Assembly (NCBI GenBank): GCA_029555415.1 | Contig: JAKPSI010000059.1 | Span: 1-62,703, forward strand | Direction: 5' to 3' | Length of the DNA: 62,703 nt | DNA from: Bacteroidota bacterium | GTDB taxonomy: Bacteria > Bacteroidota > Bacteroidia > Chitinophagales > Chitinophagaceae | The notes under the pieces: generated by a model | Seen by the model: the letters and a program-made list of their open reading frames with translations, nothing else | Database searches by the model: none | Told to the model about the DNA's origin: nothing | Translations under genes and position numbers: made by a program | Shown: positions 56,292 to 62,703 of the stretch, piece by piece | Layout: every line of letters starts with the position of its first letter | Position numbering within the stretch: position 1 is the stretch's first letter

Positions 56292-57098
56292 CTATTCCCT
56301 TCCATCCAACAAATTCCCAAGTCCACCTAAAATGCTTCCCTCCTCCTTCCGATGCGTGGTTCCGTAAGAAACCAGACGTGCGGCGAGGCGGCTGATGGGG
56401 AGCGACTGGATCCAGACTTTACCGGGCCCCTGCAGGCGCGCGAAGAACAATCCTTCACCTCCGAACATCCAGTTCTTGACGCCGCGAACGAATTCAATAT
56501 CGAATTGGATGCCGGGCGTGTAGGCCACGAGGCAACCTGTATCTACTTTCAGTACTTCACCGGGCGCCAGTTCACGTTCCTGAACATAGCCACCGGCATG
56601 CATGAACGCGTATCCGTCACCTTCGATCTTTTCCATGATGAAACCTTCACCACCAAAAATACCCACACCCAGTTTACGCTGGAAGTAGATGCCCACACTC
56701 ACGCCCTTGGCCGCGCACAGGAACGCGTCCTTCTGCGCGATGATCGTTCCTCCGAGTTGCTGCAGGTCCATGGCCAGGATCTTACCGGTATATGGTGCGG
56801 CAAAACTCACTTTCTTCTTACCGCTGCCGGCATTGGAGAATGCGGTCATGAACAGGCTTTCACCGGTCAGGATACGTTTGCCGGCCGACATCAGTTTGCC
56901 AAGGAAACCACTGGATTGTGACTGTTCAGACCCGTCACCGAAAATGGTTTCCATCACAATGCCATCATCCATCATCATCATCGCGCCGCTTTCCGCTACG
57001 GCTGTCTCATTGGGATCCAGCTCGATCTCAACATATTGTAATTCTTCACCGTAGATCTTATAATCGATCTCGTGATTCCTTCTGTTCGTACCGTTCAT
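56292..57098 (-). CDS. AIM24/TIGR00266 family protein
   Basis: 268 residues, no signal peptide. The AIM24 beta-helix-like fold is recognisable from ESGAMMMMDDGI, the Gly-rich repeats (LTGESLFMTAFSNAGSGKK; GGEGFIMEKIEGDG) and VKNWMFGGEGLFFARLQGPG. The family is widespread with an uncertain role, sometimes linked to membrane or stress functions. It ends against the tandem repeats and diverges from an M16 peptidase gene. Confidence 0.92.
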   Translation of the reverse strand: MNGTNRRNHEIDYKIYGEELQYVEIELDPNETAVAESGAMMMMDDGIVMETIFGDGSEQSQSSGFLGKLMSAGKRILTGESLFMTAFSNAGSGKKKVSFAAPYTGKILAMDLQQLGGTIIAQKDAFLCAAKGVSVGIYFQRKLGVGIFGGEGFIMEKIEGDGYAFMHAGGYVQERELAPGEVLKVDTGCLVAYTPGIQFDIEFVRGVKNWMFGGEGLFFARLQGPGKVWIQSLPISRLAARLVSYGTTHRKEEGSILGGLGNLLDGRE

Positions 57099-57237
57099 AT
57101 TATAAAGTTTTCATCAAAGTTAATACAGATCAAAAGTCGCAGACCGGAAATTCGACGAACGGCGGTTTTGGTACGGTGAGTTTGCTTAAATTGCTCATCC
57201 GCTCACTATTACACCCCCGTTTTTTAAACCATTCAAC

Positions 57238-60093
57238 ATGAAAAAGTATTCATTCCTGCTTGCGGTCCCCTTTCTCCTCTTAGCCATCGTCGCCAACGGA
57301 CAGGCTAAACTGGTGGAAAAAGTGACCAAAAAAGCGAACGAGATCGTTATCCCTTACGAAAAATATGTGCTGCCCAACGGGTTGACCCTGGTGGTGCATG
57401 AAGACCACAGTGACCCTGTTGTGCACGTCGATGTGACCTATCACGTAGGTTCCGCCCGTGAAGAGATCGGCAAATCCGGTTTCGCGCACTTCTTTGAACA
57501 CATGATGTTCCAGGGCAGTGACCACGTGGCTGATGAACAGCACTTCAAGATCGTTTCAGACGCAGGCGGTACGCTGAACGGCAGTACCAACCGCGACCGC
57601 ACCAATTATTTTGAAACCGTTCCCGCCAACCAGCTGGAAAAAATGCTGTGGCTGGAAGCCGACCGCATGGGCTTTCTGCTGGATGCAGTGACCCAGAAAA
57701 AATTCGAGATCCAGCGTTCTACCGTAAAGAATGAAAGAGGACAGAACTATGATAACCGTCCTTATGGCCTCGTGAGCGAGACCGCTTCCAAAGCGCTGTA
57801 TCCTTATGGTCATCCTTATTCCTGGCTCACCATCGGTTATGTGGAAGACCTGAACCGTGTGAATGTGAACGACCTGAAGAACTTCTTCCTGCGCTGGTAC
57901 GGCCCCAACAACGCCACGCTTACCGTAGGTGGAGATGTGAACACGGCAGCCGTTGTGAAACTCGTTGAAAAATATTACGGCCCCATCCCCCGTGGCCCGG
58001 AAGTGAAACCCGTTGTGGTTCCTGCCGCCAACCTGGATGCGGACCGTTATGTTTCTTATACTGATAATTACGCCAAAGTGCCCCTGCTGGCTGTTGTATA
58101 TCCAACTGTTCCTTTATATAATAAGGACCAGGGCGCGCTTGCTTGTCTGGCACAGGTGATCGGACAAGGCCGCAACTCCGTCCTGTACCAGCAACTGGTG
58201 AAGAAACAACTGGCTTTACAAGCCAGCGGCAGCAGTCAGTTATCCGAGCTGGCCGGTGAGTTCTTCTTCCAGTTCATTCCCATGCCCGGCAAATCACTGG
58301 CGCAAATGGATTCACTCTACCGCAATGCGCTCGATTCATTCGAGAAACGCGGCGTAACGGATGATGATATCGCCAAATTCAAAGGCGGCATCGAATCACA
58401 GCAGATCAATGGCCTGCAAAGTGTGTCCGGTAAAGTATCACAGCTGGCCGCGTTCCAGACCTTTTCCGGCAATCCCAACAAGATCGCCGATCTCATCAAC
58501 ATGTACACTTCCGTAACCAAGGAAGATGTGATGAACGCTTACAACAAATACATCAAAGGAAAACACGCGGTGTATGTGAGTGTACTGACCAAGGGTCAGG
58601 ATAAACTGATCGCCGCTGCCGATAATTATACTGTGGATTCAACGAAGTATGCCGCGCCTGATTACGGTTACAACGGACTGAAATATGTAAAGGCGAAAGA
58701 TAATTTCGACCGTAACAAGATCCCCGGTACCGGCCCCAACCCGGTGGTGAAGGTTCCGAAGTTCTGGCGCAAGGACCTGCCCAATGGTATCAAAATGATC
58801 GGCACCGAAAGCACCGAGATCCCGACCGTTACACTGTCGATCACCATTCCCGGCGGCCACCTGCTGCAGGCGAATGATACCGCGCACCTGGGTCTGGCCA
58901 GCTTCTTTGCGGACATGATGGGAGAAGACACGAAGAACCATACCGCAGAACAAATGGCGGTGGAGATGCAGAAACTCGGCAGCTCCGTGAATGTGAGCAG
59001 CACCTTTGATGGCATCGTATTCAGTGTGCAATCACTCAAAAAGAATCTCGATCAAACACTCGCGCTGCTGGAAGAAAGGATGCTGAGTCCCAAATTCAGT
59101 GAAGACGCTTTCAAACGCAACCAGAAACAAACCCTGGAAAGTTTCAAGCAGATCCGTTCTCAACCGGCCGCTGTGGCTTCCGAAGTGATCGCGAAACTGA
59201 ACTATGGTCCGGATAATATCCTCGCGATGAGTGAAGACGGAACGGAGAATACCGTGAAGAACATGAAGCTGTCCGATATTCAACATTATTACGACAGCTA
59301 CATGACGTCACAGAACGCGAAAGTGGTGATCGTGGGTGATGTCAAACAGGAAGAGATCCTTCCCAAACTCGCTTTCCTGAATAAACTGCCCAACAAGAAG
59401 ATCGAATTACCAAAAGTGGATGCCACACCGAAACCGATCGATCAAACGAAAGTGTACATCGTTGACATCCCGAAAGCTGCGCAAACCGAATTCCGTGTGG
59501 GTTATGCAACAGGTATCAAATATGACGCGACCGGAGATTATTACCGTGCACGCCTGATGAACTATGGACTGGGTGGTGATTTCAACAGCCGCCTTAACCT
59601 GAACCTGCGTGAAGACAAAGGCTGGACCTATGGCGCCCGCAGTACCATGAGTGGTGATGAATATGGCGGCGACTTCGAATTCAGTTCCGGTATCCGTGCC
59701 GATGCAACGGACAGCGCGCTGGTGGAAGTGATGAAAGAACTGAACAAGTATGCAACGACCGGTATTACGGAACCCGAGTTGGCTTTCATGAAGAACGCGC
59801 TCGGACAGCGTGACGCGCTGAGTTATGAAACAGGCATTCAGAAAGCCGGTTTCATCGGCCGCATCCTGAATTTCAACCTGCCCGCGAATTATGTGGATCA
59901 GCAGAACAAGATCCTAGCGAAGATGACCAAGGCAGAGATCGATGCGGTAGCGAAGAAGATGCTGCATCCTGACAAGATGAACATCCTGCTGACCGGTGAT
60001 AAAGCGAAGATCCTGGAAGGTGTGAAGAAACTGGGTTATCCCGTGATCGAACTCGATATTGACGGTAAACCTGTTGAGAAGAAAGCATTCTGA
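57238..60093 (+). CDS. periplasmic M16 family zinc metallopeptidase (two-half)
   Basis: 951 residues, signal peptide about 1-21. Active zinc motif HFFEH (His84, Glu87, His88) in GKSGFAHFFEHMMFQGS, and the downstream NERGQNYDNRPYG region with a further Glu. The second half (about 500-951) is the inactive partner fold with RLNLNLREDKGWTYGARS. It ends in a strong terminator. Sequence differs clearly from the first M16 protein in the window, so it is not a recent duplicate. Confidence 0.94.
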   Translation: MKKYSFLLAVPFLLLAIVANGQAKLVEKVTKKANEIVIPYEKYVLPNGLTLVVHEDHSDPVVHVDVTYHVGSAREEIGKSGFAHFFEHMMFQGSDHVADEQHFKIVSDAGGTLNGSTNRDRTNYFETVPANQLEKMLWLEADRMGFLLDAVTQKKFEIQRSTVKNERGQNYDNRPYGLVSETASKALYPYGHPYSWLTIGYVEDLNRVNVNDLKNFFLRWYGPNNATLTVGGDVNTAAVVKLVEKYYGPIPRGPEVKPVVVPAANLDADRYVSYTDNYAKVPLLAVVYPTVPLYNKDQGALACLAQVIGQGRNSVLYQQLVKKQLALQASGSSQLSELAGEFFFQFIPMPGKSLAQMDSLYRNALDSFEKRGVTDDDIAKFKGGIESQQINGLQSVSGKVSQLAAFQTFSGNPNKIADLINMYTSVTKEDVMNAYNKYIKGKHAVYVSVLTKGQDKLIAAADNYTVDSTKYAAPDYGYNGLKYVKAKDNFDRNKIPGTGPNPVVKVPKFWRKDLPNGIKMIGTESTEIPTVTLSITIPGGHLLQANDTAHLGLASFFADMMGEDTKNHTAEQMAVEMQKLGSSVNVSSTFDGIVFSVQSLKKNLDQTLALLEERMLSPKFSEDAFKRNQKQTLESFKQIRSQPAAVASEVIAKLNYGPDNILAMSEDGTENTVKNMKLSDIQHYYDSYMTSQNAKVVIVGDVKQEEILPKLAFLNKLPNKKIELPKVDATPKPIDQTKVYIVDIPKAAQTEFRVGYATGIKYDATGDYYRARLMNYGLGGDFNSRLNLNLREDKGWTYGARSTMSGDEYGGDFEFSSGIRADATDSALVEVMKELNKYATTGITEPELAFMKNALGQRDALSYETGIQKAGFIGRILNFNLPANYVDQQNKILAKMTKAEIDAVAKKMLHPDKMNILLTGDKAKILEGVKKLGYPVIELDIDGKPVEKKAF

Positions 60094-60113
60094 TCACTGC
60101 GATCAGCATCAAT

Positions 60114-60150
60114 AAAAATCCCCCCGACTGTAAACGTCGGGGGGATTTTT
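60114..60150. terminator. bidirectional intrinsic terminator
   Basis: Perfect 15-bp arms (60114-60128 and 60136-60150), AAAAATCCCCCCGAC and its complement, with a 7-base loop; T-runs on both strands. It serves the M16 gene and could also serve the convergent RND pump gene. Confidence 0.92.
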
Positions 60151-60156
60151 ATTTTA

Positions 60157-60182
60157 TCCGCCTGCCAGCTATGTCAGGCGGA
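60157..60182. repeat. short inverted repeat (REP-like)
   Basis: TCCGCCTG and CAGGCGGA (60157-60164 and 60175-60182), 10-base loop, just after the terminator. Confidence 0.45.
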
Positions 60183-60265
60183 ACACCAAAACCATGTCTT
60201 CCGTTCTAAGGGAAAGACATACAGTATATCGAACACATGGTTGCTGTCATATGACAACAGCCTGC

Positions 60266-62703
60266 TTATTTCCGCTGCTTATGGAAGGGAACACCCATCC
60301 ATACTTTCTTACCCATCAGCCTGCGTACACCGTACATGATCCCTACGAAGATGAAGAACAAGGGACCTGTAAAGCCCAACAGGGCCACGAACTTGGTGCC
60401 GTAGAAACGGCTCATCGGCCTTCTCAGTCTTTCAGAGATCAGGTACATACTCGGCACCATGATCAGCGTGAGGAAGAAGGAGAAGATGAGACCGAAGATG
60501 ATCGTCCAGCTCAGCGGACCCCAGAACACCACACTGTCGCCCCCGAAGAAGATCTTCGGATTCAGGTGTGTGAAGAGGGATTCAAAATCGATATTCAGAC
60601 CTACCGCCAGCGGGAACAGACCGAGAATGGTGGCCAGTGCCGTCAGCAATACAGGAATGATACGGATCTTACCTGCCTGAATGGCCGCCTCACGGGTACG
60701 CATACCGCGTCCGCGTAACTCATCGGTGAATTCAATGAGCAGGATACCATTCTTGATCACGATACCCGCCAGACCGATGACACCTACACCGAGCATGATC
60801 ATCGCCATCGTCATACCACTGATCGCATAACCGAGGAACACCCCGATGATGGAGAAGAAGATCTCCGTTAATACGATGAAGGGTTTACTGAGGCTGTTGA
60901 ACTGCGTGACCAGGATCAGGAAGATGATCATCAGCGCGATGATCAGTGAATAACCCAGGAATGCCAGTGTTTCCGCCTGTTGCTCACTTACGCCCGACTG
61001 ACGAATGGTCACATCCGAGGGGATCTTCGTTTTCAGTCTGAAATCAGCGATCTTCTTGGCCAGCTCCTTATTGATCAGCTCCGTTTGGGTCGGATCCAGT
61101 ACGTTCGACTGCAACTGGATCGTACGTTTGTTATTCTTACGGCGGATACCACCGGAAGTATTCGAGAATTCATAGTGCGCGATCGCATTCAGCGGGATCT
61201 GTTTGATGGCCATCGTATTGAAATCACGGAACGTGATCGGACGGTTCATCAGGTCCGTGATGTTGTTACGCATCAGGTCATTGTACCGTAACTGGATCTT
61301 GTATTCATCCTCACCATCGATCAGCTTGCTCACTTCCTTTCCGAACACAGCGGTACGGATCTCCATACCCACCTGTGCGGTACTGATACCCTCGATCAGG
61401 GCTTTCTCACGGTCCACCACGATGGAGATCTCGGGATTATTGAGGTCCACATCCGTATTGATCTGCTCGATCCCTTCCACTTTATTCGTGTCCAGAAAAT
61501 TGCGCAGGTTCGTTGCCACCCTTGCGATCTCATCATAATCATCACCGATGATCTCCACGTTCACCGGAGGATCGGTCGGCGGACCATTATCTTCCTGGTT
61601 CACGCTGATCTCCGTTCCGGGTATTCCTTTCACGGCTTCACGCACCGCTGCCAGATAAGGCAACGTGCTTTTGCCATCACGTTTTTCATATTCCACGAAT
61701 GATACCTGCACACGGCCGAGGTTCGGCTGTACACTACGGTTATTATCCCGCGGGTTATTGGCACTCACCGCCACGTTGGCGATGACACTCTCTACGATCG
61801 AACCTTCTTTACCGGGTTGCTGATCCCCCAATACCTTGTATACACGCTGTTCCAGCACATGCGTCACAGAATCGGTGTACTTGATATCAGTACCTACCGG
61901 CATCTTCAGGTATACATAAATGAAGTGCGGATCACCGGAGGGGAAGAAGGTGGAACCATTGCCACGCAATTGCTGCAGCACGATGGCAACGGGGAACAGG
62001 ATGAACAGACCGACCAGTAATTTGGCGGGACGAGTTCCTTTCAGTGCCCAGCGCAGCAGTTTTTCATAATTATTCATCAGCCGCGGTAAGGCACGGTTCT
62101 GGAAGAAGTGGATTACATCACGCAGCACGAATGTGTTGAGTACGGACAACGCTGTCATGATCAGCAGGAAATTGCCCACGCCGAACCAGCCGGCCATGTC
62201 AAATACCACACCGAACGCTAGGCTCGCCCACCACCACCATTGCTTGAACAGGTCTTTCTTCGGCATTTCATACTCACGGCCTTCGGGACGCATGAAGCTG
62301 ACCGCGAATACCGGGTTGAAGATGAAGGCAACGATCAGGGATGCAGCCAGTGTCAGGATCAGCATCACCGGCAGATAGATCATGAATTTACCGATCAGTC
62401 CTTTCCATAACAACAACGGGAAGAACGGTGCCAGTGTGGTCAGCGTACCGGCCAATACCGGAATGAAGACCTCCCCAGCCGCTTCCTTCGCGGAGCGCAC
62501 GATCGGTACTTTACCATTATTATAGATACGGTGCGTGTTCTCGATCACCACGATGGCGTCATCCACGATGATCCCCAGTCCGAAGAGCAGGGCGAACAGC
62601 ACGATGAAGTTAAGGGTCACGGAACCGCCAACGATGAAATCGGCCACCGGCAGGAACATGAAGGCCACGAACACACTCAGCGGCACACTCAGTGCCACGA
62701 AGA
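60266..62703 (-). CDS. RND efflux transporter (AcrB/CusA-type), C-terminal part
   Basis: About 812 codons are visible; the N-terminal part is beyond the window's right edge. Membrane helices cluster at both ends with a large periplasmic region between. The charged helix-4 motif GLGIIVDDAIVVIENTHR (Asp pair needed for proton flow) and the second-repeat helix GLAGIVIKNGILLIEF are present, so the pump looks functional. It would work with a membrane-fusion protein and TolC-type channel, which are not in the visible part. Substrate unknown. Confidence 0.93.
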   Translation of the reverse strand, partial: FVALSVPLSVFVAFMFLPVADFIVGGSVTLNFIVLFALLFGLGIIVDDAIVVIENTHRIYNNGKVPIVRSAKEAAGEVFIPVLAGTLTTLAPFFPLLLWKGLIGKFMIYLPVMLILTLAASLIVAFIFNPVFAVSFMRPEGREYEMPKKDLFKQWWWWASLAFGVVFDMAGWFGVGNFLLIMTALSVLNTFVLRDVIHFFQNRALPRLMNNYEKLLRWALKGTRPAKLLVGLFILFPVAIVLQQLRGNGSTFFPSGDPHFIYVYLKMPVGTDIKYTDSVTHVLEQRVYKVLGDQQPGKEGSIVESVIANVAVSANNPRDNNRSVQPNLGRVQVSFVEYEKRDGKSTLPYLAAVREAVKGIPGTEISVNQEDNGPPTDPPVNVEIIGDDYDEIARVATNLRNFLDTNKVEGIEQINTDVDLNNPEISIVVDREKALIEGISTAQVGMEIRTAVFGKEVSKLIDGEDEYKIQLRYNDLMRNNITDLMNRPITFRDFNTMAIKQIPLNAIAHYEFSNTSGGIRRKNNKRTIQLQSNVLDPTQTELINKELAKKIADFRLKTKIPSDVTIRQSGVSEQQAETLAFLGYSLIIALMIIFLILVTQFNSLSKPFIVLTEIFFSIIGVFLGYAISGMTMAMIMLGVGVIGLAGIVIKNGILLIEFTDELRGRGMRTREAAIQAGKIRIIPVLLTALATILGLFPLAVGLNIDFESLFTHLNPKIFFGGDSVVFWGPLSWTIIFGLIFSFFLTLIMVPSMYLISERLRRPMSRFYGTKFVALLGFTGPLFFIFVGIMYGVRRLMGKKVWMGVPFHKQRK

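Overview
The window reads as chromosome of a Bacteroidota bacterium, most likely of the family Chitinophagaceae (inference). The evidence is type 9 secretion (T9SS) C-terminal sorting domains of both kinds, the gliding-motility ATPase GldA, absence of Shine-Dalgarno sites at most starts, promoter-like TTTG-N19-21-TAnnTTTG boxes, and small membrane/periplasmic gene families typical of this phylum. Gene density is high. I see no tRNA, rRNA, CRISPR array, integrase, transposase or phage gene.

Layout. 1-5980: end of an MFS transporter, small membrane proteins, a histidine kinase built on a sodium/solute-symporter body, a receiver-only response regulator and a propionyl/acetyl-CoA synthetase; this looks like a short-chain-acid sensing and activation module. 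6021-16042 (minus strand): a complete Kdp potassium-uptake locus with a NtrC-type sigma-54 activator, two tiny membrane proteins (one is KdpF), kdpA, kdpB, kdpC, an outer-membrane porin, a kinase-less KdpD and a separate histidine kinase. The classical KdpD/KdpE pair is replaced by three proteins, and a sigma-54-like promoter lies in front of the operon. 16281-18607: a SulP anion transporter with a beta-carbonic anhydrase. 18684-23952: two small divergent secreted/anchored proteins, then a type-1-secretion-like ABC/HlyD/TolC operon. 23968-30439: second carbonic anhydrase, GldA, a T9SS type-B cargo protein, an M16 peptidase. 30582-33323: enolase, an FtsB-like divisome protein, a small anti-sigma-like protein and endonuclease III. 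33420-38632: a T9SS beta-propeller cargo and a DUF1800/DUF1501 pair. 38636-48714: a lysine-rich-tailed small protein, a large GAF protein, a multi-PAS kinase, an outer-membrane barrel with an N-terminal domain carrying kinase-like motifs, an SdiA-regulated-type lipoprotein and an HD hydrolase fused to a Pycsar-type membrane effector domain. 48788-62703: KorA, two DUF3857/transglutaminase proteins (the second apparently catalytically dead), a polysaccharide deacetylase flanked by direct repeats, an AIM24-type protein, a second M16 peptidase and the C-terminal part of an RND efflux pump running off the window.

Most notable for follow-up: the rewired Kdp regulation (kinase-less KdpD + separate kinase + sigma-54 activator + candidate -24/-12 promoter), the HD-Pycsar effector fusion without a cyclase next to it, and the BamA-like barrel with a kinase-like periplasmic domain. 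Several -7 boxes sit 4-6 bases before start codons, suggesting leaderless or nearly leaderless mRNAs. All functional assignments come from reading motifs and recalled family features; no searches were run.
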